Source of the DNA: Methanimicrococcus blatticola
Lineage (GTDB): Archaea > Halobacteriota > Methanosarcinia > Methanosarcinales > Methanosarcinaceae
Length of the DNA: 64,000 nt
Direction: 5' to 3'
Assembly (NCBI RefSeq): GCF_004363215.1
Contig: NZ_SNYS01000005.1
Coordinates: 372,001-436,000, forward strand
Shown here: positions 1-7,519 of the stretch, in pieces
How the letters are laid out: every line of letters starts with the position of its first letter
Position numbering within the stretch: the first letter of the stretch is position 1
The notes under the pieces: model-generated
Seen by the model: the letters and a program-made list of their open reading frames with translations, nothing else
Told to the model about the DNA's origin: nothing
Database searches by the model: none
Made by a program: the position numbers and the translations under genes

Positions 1-1277
1 CGCTAACGGAAGAAGAAATACACAAAGAACTTGAAACGTCGGATAAGAAAGAAACCGTTAATCTTTTTTGGAGCGGCGGACGAAACGGTTTGATCGCTGT
101 TTTGTACCACAGCGGCTCGGAAAAGAAAATTGCCACCGGATATTTTATTTCACTATTAAATGATGTTCAGGATATTGATTTGGTATTCGGGGATTATTTC
201 TGTCAGGTTTTTAATGATGACATTACGATTATTCCGATTCAAGAGAAGCATTCTGAAGTTTGGATGACTTTGAAGCAAAGTCAATTCAGCCGGGCGATTG
301 CCAAGTTTTCATCATTTAACACAAACCCGATGATCAAATGGCTTCAAATCGCTGAAAACAGCACGCATCTTCAATACGAAAATAAGCCGTTCACATTTTG
401 TATGCTGATGGCAAAGAAAAAAGAATGTATCCAACAAACGCTTTTAGAAAATTTCATGCCGTTTTCTCAGCCGGTGCAGTTTGAAAAAGGAATTATGGAA
501 GAAAAATGGATTCGCGGTTCCATGAGTGAAAACACAGTCGGAATTGCCGGATACGGTGAAAACGGTGACATTTTCGGCATGTTTACGATGCCGGAGCCGA
601 CCTTAACAGACGCGGAAATTGAACAAAACACACTGCTGGCACCCCATGAAGATTTAATCCCGCTGATTGCCCGCATGCCGCCGAAAACGTTTATCATGAT
701 GACTTCCGAGAACGGAAGCATTTACGTGGTTTTGCCGAAAAGAACGCTTTTTCACAAAACTCAAGGCAAGTGGCATTATGTTAATTATTCAAACATTCAC
801 ATCATGCTTTCCAAATATATCAAAAAAGAGATTGCGCTTTCCATATTGAGATTGGTTTTGGATTTATCTTATGAACGAAAAGGAACGCTGATTTTCATCC
901 CCAAAAACGAAGAAATTTTAGATGAAATTATTCCGGATTATTGCCAGAGCGAAAAGGTGAACGAAACCTTGAGAAACACCGTTAAAGGATTGAATGTGTG
1001 TCATAAAATTCATCGCAAAATCATTATGGCGGCCGCCAAAGTGGACGGCGCGGTCGTGATTTCCAAGAGCGGCGAAGTTTTGGATGTGTCCTGTATGATC
1101 GGTGAGCCGGATGAAATCCGCTTGACTGAACACGGTCTTAAAAATCTGGAAGTTTTGCCGGGCGCAAGAAGCACAGCCGCTTGGAATGCCAGCATTTACG
1201 GTATTGCCGTTAAGGTGTCGGATGACGGACCGATTTCAATTTACAGGCACGGGAAATTAATTACTTACGTCGGCTGA
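1..1277 (+). CDS. DisA_N/DAC-like nucleotide-sensor protein, 5' partial
   Basis: The reading frame is open from base 3 with no stop, so the gene begins outside the window; the TTG at 90 is internal. At least 425 residues are visible. The last ~90 residues look like a diadenylate cyclase (DisA_N) domain: a DGAVVI motif (DGA at 1044-1052), then GARSTAA (1161-1181) and a closing beta hairpin VSDDGPISIYRHGKLI. Active cyclases carry GxRHRAA at the second motif; here RHR is RST, so cyclase activity is doubtful. Catalytically degenerate DAC-like domains have been proposed as nucleotide sensors. The long N-terminal part is not recognised. No membrane segment is visible. An unknown gene follows 46 bases downstream, probably in the same transcript. 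The domain assignment is by motif only. Confidence 0.6.
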   Translation, partial: LTEEEIHKELETSDKKETVNLFWSGGRNGLIAVLYHSGSEKKIATGYFISLLNDVQDIDLVFGDYFCQVFNDDITIIPIQEKHSEVWMTLKQSQFSRAIAKFSSFNTNPMIKWLQIAENSTHLQYENKPFTFCMLMAKKKECIQQTLLENFMPFSQPVQFEKGIMEEKWIRGSMSENTVGIAGYGENGDIFGMFTMPEPTLTDAEIEQNTLLAPHEDLIPLIARMPPKTFIMMTSENGSIYVVLPKRTLFHKTQGKWHYVNYSNIHIMLSKYIKKEIALSILRLVLDLSYERKGTLIFIPKNEEILDEIIPDYCQSEKVNETLRNTVKGLNVCHKIHRKIIMAAAKVDGAVVISKSGEVLDVSCMIGEPDEIRLTEHGLKNLEVLPGARSTAAWNASIYGIAVKVSDDGPISIYRHGKLITYVG

Positions 1278-1323
1278 TTAAAATTTAATAATTTACATAA
1301 ATAAGGATAACAGGAGATATAAA

Positions 1324-2244
1324 ATGAAGATATGTCAAAAGCGTGTGAATAAGATAGCGTTCTTGGATGAATATATTAATAAAAAAATACGAATAGCGAT
1401 TCCATATTCAACTGAATTAAATGAAAAATTAGAAAGAATAGGGTTTACACCTTCGTTTGAAATGGGTGAGAGTGTATTACCAAAAAAAATAGGACCAGCT
1501 ACTAAAAAAAATGCAGAGGGATATGAAATAATTCATAAGGATAGGCCAAAAGAAATAAAAATTAGTACAAGACTATGGACAAGACAGGAATGGGCAGGAA
1601 GAGATCACACCAGAGAAGTAACGGATTTAGTTCAAATTCCATATGAAAGATATCCACGTACATCCATACTCCCATATGGTGTCGAACTAATGATTACAAA
1701 AGATCAAAATAATCAAAAGATGATTACTACTTCAGAAATATTGTGCGACGAATGTAATTTAGAATTAATAAAAAATACAATAAATATGTATTTAGAAATA
1801 TTTGGAGAATGTCATATACTATTACCAAATATGAACATTATACAACCTAGCCAATTTAAAAAATTAAATTGGGAAATATTACCACATGGGCAATATCCAT
1901 GGGAAGTAAGACGCGAACAAGTTAGAAAATTTATCGAAAAAGCTTCAAAGGGGAATCGTGCAACAATAGATTTCCGATTGGAAACTATTAACTCGTTTCA
2001 CCCCGATTTTACAGCAATGGGCTTAAACGGCTTTAATGGATACTTAATTTTTGGATTTACTGACAAAGACATATACATACTAGAAAGCACTGTAATCAAT
2101 AATGCTACGTATATACTCGAAAAGGATTGGGAAGAGTTATCAAAATTAACGAAAAGAGAAATATTGTCAGAAAACTTGCACAAAGCAAGAATTATACATA
2201 AACTATCATGGAAAAATGATATAACGGAACTACTTGAAAGTTAA
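1324..2244 (+). CDS. Uncharacterised AT-rich accessory protein
   Basis: 306 residues, soluble, family not recognised. The ATG has a good ribosome site (AGGAGAT, 7 bases upstream). Visible features are a CDEC cysteine pair near residue 141, several Trp-containing motifs (TRLWTRQEW near 83, HGQYPWEVRREQ near 189) and a C-terminal beta-rich part. Codon use is strongly AT-biased compared with the flanking housekeeping genes (rfcS next door is far richer in G and C), which suggests horizontal acquisition. It lies directly behind the DAC-like sensor gene on the same strand. An inferred, untested possibility is that the two form a sensor/effector pair in a defence or signalling module. No enzymatic motif supports a more precise call. 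Confidence 0.7.
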   Translation: MKICQKRVNKIAFLDEYINKKIRIAIPYSTELNEKLERIGFTPSFEMGESVLPKKIGPATKKNAEGYEIIHKDRPKEIKISTRLWTRQEWAGRDHTREVTDLVQIPYERYPRTSILPYGVELMITKDQNNQKMITTSEILCDECNLELIKNTINMYLEIFGECHILLPNMNIIQPSQFKKLNWEILPHGQYPWEVRREQVRKFIEKASKGNRATIDFRLETINSFHPDFTAMGLNGFNGYLIFGFTDKDIYILESTVINNATYILEKDWEELSKLTKREILSENLHKARIIHKLSWKNDITELLES

Positions 2245-2272
2245 ATTTTAGTGTATAATAAAGGGAAAATAT

Positions 2273-3241
2273 ATGAGAGAAGAAATTTGGGTTGAAAAAT
2301 ACCGCCCGATGACATTGGATGATGTGTTCGGCCAAGAGGCGACGGTTGAGCGTTTAAAGTCATACGTTCGCTCGGGAAACTTGCCGCACTTGCTCTTTAC
2401 GGGACCGCCGGGCGTCGGCAAAACAGCATCTTCCGTTTCAATCGCTCGCGAAATGTTCGGCGAATTCTGGTCTGAAAATTTCACCGAATTGAATGCATCT
2501 GATGAGCGCGGTATTGATGTTGTCAGAAACAAAATCAAGACGTTTGCCAAAACAGCTCCGATCGGCGGTGCTTCCTTTAAAATTATTTTCCTTGACGAAG
2601 CCGATGCGCTGACAAACGATGCTCAGTCCGCGCTTCGCCGAACCATGGAAAAATACAGCGGTAACTGCCGTTTCATTTTGTCATGCAATTATTCATCCAA
2701 GATTATTGAGCCGATTCAGTCCCGCTGCGCAATTTACAGATTCCGCAGTTTAACGGATGACGCGATTTCAGAGCGTGTCAAATTCATTGCCGAAAAAGAA
2801 AGCTTAACGATTACGGAAGACGGTTTGAAAGCCCTTGTTTATGTTGCCGGCGGCGACATGAGAAAAGCGGTGAACTCGTTACAGGCCGCCGCTTTCATTC
2901 AAAAAGACATTGATGAAGAGACGATTTACAAGATTACGGCAACTGCTCGCCCGGAAGATGTGTTGGATTTGATTCAAACCGCTCTTGCCGGCGAATTCAA
3001 AAATGCGCGGGATAAGCTAAATGTTCTTGTTTTTGAACAAGGCTTGTCGGCCGACGACGTTATGAATCAGGTTTACCGGGCGCTTTTCAAGATTGAAGAT
3101 TTGAGTGATGCCGAAATGATTCAATTGATTGACGCGGTCGGCGAAATTGATTTCAGAATTACCGAAGGCGCGAATGAAAGAATCCAATTGGAAGCGCTGA
3201 TTGCTCATTTCGCATTGCTTCGAAGGAAAGAGAAAGAATAA
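2273..3241 (+). CDS. rfcS: Replication factor C small subunit
   Basis: 322 residues, the usual length for archaeal RfcS. It is a AAA+ ATPase subunit of the clamp loader that places PCNA on primer-template junctions. Motifs run in the expected order: N-terminal WVEKYRP, Walker A GPPGVGKT near residue 43, Walker B with DEAD near residue 108, and the arginine-finger SRC motif (PIQSRC) near residue 150, followed by the helical lid and the RFC collar domain. The ATG has an AAGGG element 9 bases upstream. It sits 28 bases after the AT-rich accessory gene but is clearly core-genome in codon use. A membrane protein gene follows 27 bases later. Confidence 0.97.
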   Translation: MREEIWVEKYRPMTLDDVFGQEATVERLKSYVRSGNLPHLLFTGPPGVGKTASSVSIAREMFGEFWSENFTELNASDERGIDVVRNKIKTFAKTAPIGGASFKIIFLDEADALTNDAQSALRRTMEKYSGNCRFILSCNYSSKIIEPIQSRCAIYRFRSLTDDAISERVKFIAEKESLTITEDGLKALVYVAGGDMRKAVNSLQAAAFIQKDIDEETIYKITATARPEDVLDLIQTALAGEFKNARDKLNVLVFEQGLSADDVMNQVYRALFKIEDLSDAEMIQLIDAVGEIDFRITEGANERIQLEALIAHFALLRRKEKE

Positions 3242-3268
3242 GAGAGCAAATTCGGGAGAGTTAAAAGA

Positions 3269-3790
3269 ATGGATTTTGCCTCTTTTTTCGTGGATTTGTT
3301 TCAATGGCTGCCGCCGTGGCTTGTCGTGATTGTGATTTCCGCAATTCCCGTCATAGAACTTCGCGGCGCGATTCCGGTTGCCATCGGTCTTTACGGAATG
3401 GATCCGATTTTGGCGTTTGTGCTGGCCGTCATCGGCAATATGATTCCGGTAACGATTATATTTTATTTCCTGGATCCCGTTTCCAAATTTTTATCCAAAC
3501 ACAGCAAACTTTTCGCCAAATTCTTTGACTGGCTTTTCAATCGTGTCGAACGCCAGGGAAATGCGCGTGTCGAGAAATACAAAGACTTGGCACTGATGAC
3601 TTTTGTCGCGATTCCGCTCCCGCTGACAGGCGCATGGACGGGAACAGCCGCCGCGCTTGTTTTGAAATATCCGTTTAAAAATGCGTTTTTGTCGATTTTA
3701 GCAGGCGTTATCATTGCCGGAATTATTGTCACATTCTTGACGGTTTCAGGCATTCACGTATTGGATATCATTTTCGGCCGGTTTTCGTAA
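3269..3790 (+). CDS. Small multidrug export-family membrane protein
   Basis: 173 residues with about four to five hydrophobic segments. The N-terminal part (PVIELRGAIPVAIG, residues 27-40) is the hallmark of the Sm_multidrug_ex family of prokaryotic membrane proteins, which was named from weak experimental evidence; the substrate is not known. A second conserved stretch, VAIPLPLTGAWTGT near residue 115, forms the other half of the family signature. The ATG at 3269 is preceded by GGGAGAG. It is 27 bases behind rfcS and could be co-transcribed with it. Confidence in the family is high and in a drug-export function low. Confidence 0.85.
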   Translation: MDFASFFVDLFQWLPPWLVVIVISAIPVIELRGAIPVAIGLYGMDPILAFVLAVIGNMIPVTIIFYFLDPVSKFLSKHSKLFAKFFDWLFNRVERQGNARVEKYKDLALMTFVAIPLPLTGAWTGTAAALVLKYPFKNAFLSILAGVIIAGIIVTFLTVSGIHVLDIIFGRFS

Positions 3791-3880
3791 ACAATAACAT
3801 CAGATGGCACAAAAAACACCAATACCAACATCCAATATCAATAACAAAAAAATCAATAACAACAGCAAACGGTGAAAAAA

Positions 3881-4951
3881 ATGGAAATGTCAAATTTGTC
3901 TTCTCTTTTTCTTCAAAAGCTCGGCATTGATGCTTCGTTTTATCTGACGGAAGACAATTTTGCCGCTCAGCGATTTTTATATGCCGGGATTCCGCAGTTG
4001 GAAGAGCTTGTTGAAATGAGAAAAGCGGGGCAATTTGACTTTGAAACCGTTCTTCTGCTTCATGAAAACGCGCCGATGTTTGATAAAAATCCGGCAGATA
4101 CGGATGAATTCATTCGCCGAAGCGCGCAGGCGGCAATCACCGGATTTGTGATGATTGAAAGACAGCCATCCGCGTCAAATGATCCGACTCTTCCCGACAC
4201 GGGGAATTGTTTGGTCTTTACGCCTGTTCTGTCGGATGCGGAAACGAAATCCGCTTTTTACGCGATTCTTCCGAATTTGATTTCAAAATCGGCCGTTTTG
4301 AATTGTCCGACATATCAAATCGAAATTTCACCCGAAGATCTGGCCGATGACATTCGGGAATATTATTCGAAAAACGCGCTTTCTTTTTTCAAAGAATCGG
4401 GACAATTTATCCCGTCATACGATTCTGTTTATTCGCCGGCGCGCGTCTCAAAAGCGGCGGCAACGATTCAAAAAATTCGGGAAACTGAGCCGCAATTTTT
4501 AGAACCGCAATCAACTGTATTGGAAATCTGTTGCGGCAACGGCATGTCAACGCTTGCGCTTTACGATGAAAACGTCGAGCCGATTTGCATTGACATCAAT
4601 GCCGATGACATTTGCATCGGTTTGTCTCACGGCGTTTTAAAACCCGAAAAAACAATTATTATGGACGCGACAACGCTTTCAAGAAATATGAGTGTCGAGA
4701 AGTTTGAAACCGTCATCGGTTTTATGATCGGAACAATTTATGAATTCAACAAAAATATTTGGTTTTCAATCGCTGACGAAGCCGTCAAAATGCTGAAGCC
4801 GGGCGGATTTCTGTTGTTCACGCTTCGGGAAGAACACGAAGCGAAGTGGATTGCCGAGCATTTGAAAGAAAACGGTATGGTTGGCGAAATTATTGATAAT
4901 CGCGATGATGAAACGAATTACGATTCATGGATTTATTTCGCTCGAAAATGA
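3881..4951 (+). CDS. SAM-dependent class I methyltransferase
   Basis: About 356 residues. The C-terminal half is a Rossmann-type methyltransferase: motif I VLEICCGNGMSTLAL near residue 215, an acidic beta-2 end (CIDIN), a post-motif D (IIMDATTL) and motif LKPGGFLLFTLREEHE near residue 310. The N-terminal ~200 residues are family-specific and not recognised; they probably bind the substrate. A GTG at 3872 is in frame, but the GGTGA at 3872-3876 is an ideal ribosome site for the ATG at 3881, so the ATG was chosen. The acceptor substrate cannot be inferred. It is followed by a 750-base repeat-rich region without genes. Confidence 0.85.
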   Translation: MEMSNLSSLFLQKLGIDASFYLTEDNFAAQRFLYAGIPQLEELVEMRKAGQFDFETVLLLHENAPMFDKNPADTDEFIRRSAQAAITGFVMIERQPSASNDPTLPDTGNCLVFTPVLSDAETKSAFYAILPNLISKSAVLNCPTYQIEISPEDLADDIREYYSKNALSFFKESGQFIPSYDSVYSPARVSKAAATIQKIRETEPQFLEPQSTVLEICCGNGMSTLALYDENVEPICIDINADDICIGLSHGVLKPEKTIIMDATTLSRNMSVEKFETVIGFMIGTIYEFNKNIWFSIADEAVKMLKPGGFLLFTLREEHEAKWIAEHLKENGMVGEIIDNRDDETNYDSWIYFARK

Positions 4952-5029
4952 TTCATGAATTTTGGTTCTTATTTTTGTTTTCTGTTTTTTCAATTACTTT
5001 TTTCTTATTTTTCATTTTTGATTCAAACC

Positions 5030-5155
5030 GAAACATCGTTTTTTTCAATAATTCATTAACCTGAACGCCGAATAAATCCCGAAAAATAATAATCGCCAAA
5101 AATTTCAGAGTTTAATCGGCGTTCATGTTTCATAAAATGAGAAAAATGATGTTTC
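5030..5155. repeat. Nested inverted repeat element, copy 1
   Basis: Outer arms GAAACATCGTTTTTTTC (5030-5046) and GAAAAATGATGTTTC (5141-5155) enclose inner arms GAACGCCGA (5063-5071) and TCGGCGTTC (5116-5124). Two further copies with the same arms and spacing lie at 5418-5537 and 20629-20742. The arms are conserved more strongly than the spacers, which suggests that the fold or a terminal recognition site is under selection. No open frame lies inside. Confidence 0.8.
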
Positions 5156-5191
5156 GTTTCTTTGAAATAATCGAAAAGACGTAGCAACCCC

Positions 5192-5239
5192 CTCCAACGC
5201 GAGTTTCACGAACGAAGTGAGTGAAAGGAGGCGTTGGAG
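5192..5239. repeat. Short palindromic element E1
   Basis: Imperfect two-level hairpin: outer CTCCAACGC (5192-5200) with GCGTTGGAG (5231-5239), inner TTTCAC (5204-5209) with GTGAAA (5221-5226), loop CGAACGAAGTGA-like. A near copy is at 20221-20268. It is followed by GATTCTT, related to the GATTCGTAC that follows the other copies. It belongs to a REP-like dispersed family. Confidence 0.75.
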
Positions 5240-5334
5240 ATTCTTCCCATCCATTGAATAAACAGTATAAACCGGCTTATGGGCACAAATTTAAATCAAC
5301 CGGATAAAATGTTTAATCGACGGTGGGGAATAAT

Positions 5335-5383
5335 CCGCAATTCTCAATTTCATTCGCTCCGCTCATGAAATTTCGCCTTGCGG
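5335..5383. repeat. Short palindromic element E2
   Basis: Outer CCGCAA (5335-5340) with TTGCGG (5378-5383), inner AATTTCA (5346-5352) with TGAAATT (5366-5372), loop TTCGCTCCGCTCA. It is preceded by GGGGAATAAT and followed by TCGTATGTGAACTTTT; the same flanks surround the copy at 20548-20597. Confidence 0.75.
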
Positions 5384-5417
5384 TCGTATGTGAACTTTTC
5401 TTCGATTCAAGCAAACC

Positions 5418-5537
5418 CAAACATCGTTTTCATTGTTTTTATGAAATCTGAACGCCCGTTAAACCCCAAATAAAATCGCTTATTGTTTAGAGTTTAAACG
5501 GCGTTCGGTTTTTAATAAATTTAAAAAACGATGTTTG
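5418..5537. repeat. Nested inverted repeat element, copy 2
   Basis: Outer arms CAAACATCGTTTT (5418-5430) and AAAACGATGTTTG (5525-5537) are perfect complements. Inner arms GAACGCC (5450-5456) and GGCGTTC (5500-5506) extend through CGTTAAAC/GTTTAAACG into a long stem. It follows E2 by 34 bases, the same order as E5 and copy 3 near 20.6 kb, so the two units seem to be dispersed as one composite. Confidence 0.8.
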
Positions 5538-5670
5538 ATTTTTCAAAAATAAGATAAGAAGAAAAAGAATTCGAAATTTTAAAAAAATGAAATAAAAATA
5601 AATGAAAAAGATAAACGAAATAAATGAAAAAAGGAAGGAATGAAAAAAGGAAGGAATGAAAAAAAAGAAG

Positions 5671-5701
5671 AAATAAAAAAGAAAACGGAAATCCCGTTTT
5701 C
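5671..5701 (-). terminator. Intrinsic terminator of ilvD
   Basis: On the minus strand a stem GAAAACGG / CCGTTTTC (bases 5694-5701 and 5681-5688) is followed by a run of T (complement of 5675-5680). It starts two bases after the ilvD stop codon. Confidence 0.65.
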
Positions 5702-5703
5702 AA

Positions 5704-7365
5704 TCATTCAACAATCGCGCCGTGATTGGCCGACCTCACCGTTCTTCTGTATTTTTTCAAGTAACCGTCAACGGGTTTTTCAACCGGTTTGAAAGACTTC
5801 TTGCGTTCTTCCAGAACTTTGTCATCCACCAAAACGTTGAGCTTGCGGTTTGGAATGTCGATTTCAATCATGTCACCGTCTTCAACCAAGCCGATCGGAC
5901 CGCCTTCGGATGCTTCCGGCGAAACATGGCCGATGCAGGGACCACGTGTGCCGCCCGAAAATCTGCCGTCCGTGACAAGCGCGACAGATTCAATCAAACC
6001 CAAGCCTGCAATCGCCGCAGTCGGCGACAACATTTCACGCATTCCGGGACCGCCGCGCGGGCCTTCATAGCGAATCACGACAACATCGCCGGCTTTGACA
6101 ATGCCTTCCATAATGGCCGACATGGCGTCTTCTTCGCTGTCATAAACGCGAGCGGGTCCTGTGTGAACCATCATTTTATCGCTGACCGCAGCCTGTTTAA
6201 CAACAGAACCGTCGGGCGCGAGATTTCCTTTTAAGATGGCGATACCGCCTTCTTTATGAACCGGATTGTCAACGGTTTGAATCACCTTTTGATTGAATTT
6301 CGGGTTCACCAAAACATGATTTTTCAGATTTTCACCGACAGTTTTGCCGGTGACAGTTTTTTCATTCTTTAAAACGCGGTCGCCGAGTCTTTCAAGAATC
6401 GAATAAATGCCGCCCGCGCGGTCAAAATCCGTCATAAACCACGAACCCGCCGGACGCAAAGAAACGATGTGCGGCGTGTTTTTGCTGAGTCTGTCAAAAT
6501 CATCCAAAGTCAAACAAATACCAAAAGCATTTGCAACCGCCGGCAAATGAAGCGCTGTGTTGCTGCTGCCGCCGATAGCCATGTCCGTCATCACAGCATT
6601 TTCAAACGAATTCTGCGTCACGATTTTGCGCGGCGTCAGACCTTCTTTGACCATTTCAACAATGCGTTCGCCGGATGCTTTTGCCACCCGGATTTTACTC
6701 GCGTCAACCGCAGGCGACGTGGCGCAGCCGGGCAGAGACAAACCGAGTGCTTCCGTCATGCACGCCATCGTGTTGGCCGTAAACATGCCCGAACAAGAAC
6801 CGCATCCGGGACAAGCATTATTTTCCATCATCTTCAACTTTTCCTCTGAAATTTCGCCGTTCTTAGCAGCTCCGACAAATTCAAACATGGAAATCAAATC
6901 AAGATCCGTATCGTCGGCAAAACCCGGCTGCATCGGACCGCCTGTCACAACAATTGCCGGAATATCCAATTCACCGGCCGCCATCAAATGGCCCGGAACA
7001 ACTTTGTCGCAGGACGGAATCAAAACCATACCATCAAACTGATGCGCTCGAACCATCACTTCAATCGTATCCTGAATCAGCTCGCGGCTCGGGAGTGAAT
7101 ATTTCATTCCTTCGTGTCCCATGGCAATGCCGTCACAAACACCGATTGTTTGGAACTCGAACGGAACGCCGCCGGCATTACGAATTCCGGCTTTGACCGC
7201 TTCGCCGATTTTATCCAAATGCATATGTCCCGGAACAATTTCATTTTTAGAATTAACAACCGCAATGAACGGTTTATCCATTTCGGATTCGGTCAACCCC
7301 AACGCTTTGAGCAAAGAGCGGTTGGCAGCTCTTTCCAATCCTTTTTTAGCATTATCACTTCTCAT
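5704..7365 (-). CDS. ilvD: Dihydroxy-acid dehydratase
   Basis: 553 residues, full length. It converts 2,3-dihydroxy-isovalerate or -methylvalerate to the 2-oxo acid in valine, isoleucine and pantothenate synthesis, using an Fe-S cluster and Mg. Cysteines C119 (PSCDKVVPG) and C191 (in [10 protein letters not shown], residues 184-193) match cluster ligands. At the first ligand position of [2Fe-2S] enzymes (PCN) this protein has PGH (residues 45-47), as in the oxygen-sensitive [4Fe-4S] E. coli type, which fits a strict anaerobe. The gene stands alone, with no other ilv genes nearby, and ends in a strong terminator. Many long antisense frames across it are codon-bias shadows. Confidence 0.97.
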   Translation of the reverse strand: MRSDNAKKGLERAANRSLLKALGLTESEMDKPFIAVVNSKNEIVPGHMHLDKIGEAVKAGIRNAGGVPFEFQTIGVCDGIAMGHEGMKYSLPSRELIQDTIEVMVRAHQFDGMVLIPSCDKVVPGHLMAAGELDIPAIVVTGGPMQPGFADDTDLDLISMFEFVGAAKNGEISEEKLKMMENNACPGCGSCSGMFTANTMACMTEALGLSLPGCATSPAVDASKIRVAKASGERIVEMVKEGLTPRKIVTQNSFENAVMTDMAIGGSSNTALHLPAVANAFGICLTLDDFDRLSKNTPHIVSLRPAGSWFMTDFDRAGGIYSILERLGDRVLKNEKTVTGKTVGENLKNHVLVNPKFNQKVIQTVDNPVHKEGGIAILKGNLAPDGSVVKQAAVSDKMMVHTGPARVYDSEEDAMSAIMEGIVKAGDVVVIRYEGPRGGPGMREMLSPTAAIAGLGLIESVALVTDGRFSGGTRGPCIGHVSPEASEGGPIGLVEDGDMIEIDIPNRKLNVLVDDKVLEERKKSFKPVEKPVDGYLKKYRRTVRSANHGAIVE

Positions 7366-7519
7366 AATTGTCGCCTGATCATTATTTAAAATTTATTAAT
7401 CGATTAATGAATCTGAATGTATTAAAATATGAATGAATAGAACATAAATGAATAGAAAAAGAGAGAAATGTATTAAAATTGTTGTGTCTGCCGCCCGTTT
7501 GAACAAAAATTATTCATTT

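Larger units (their letters stand above)
4952..5703. other. Gene-free, repeat-packed intergenic region
   Basis: Holds the four repeat entries listed separately, then an A-rich, low-complexity stretch (5560-5680) of AATGAAAAAAGGAAGG-like repeats, and the ilvD terminator. A frame on the minus strand through 5521-5703 is low-complexity Phe/Ser/Leu only and is not counted as a gene. Confidence 0.7.

Noticed and set aside
5521-5703. Phe/Leu/Ser-rich minus-strand frame after ilvD
   Set aside because: Translation of an A-rich low-complexity stretch; it also contains the ilvD terminator.
5722-7389. Several long plus-strand frames opposite ilvD
   Set aside because: They lie wholly antisense to a conserved enzyme, have Arg/Ser/His-rich composition and no ribosome sites; codon bias of the real gene explains them.
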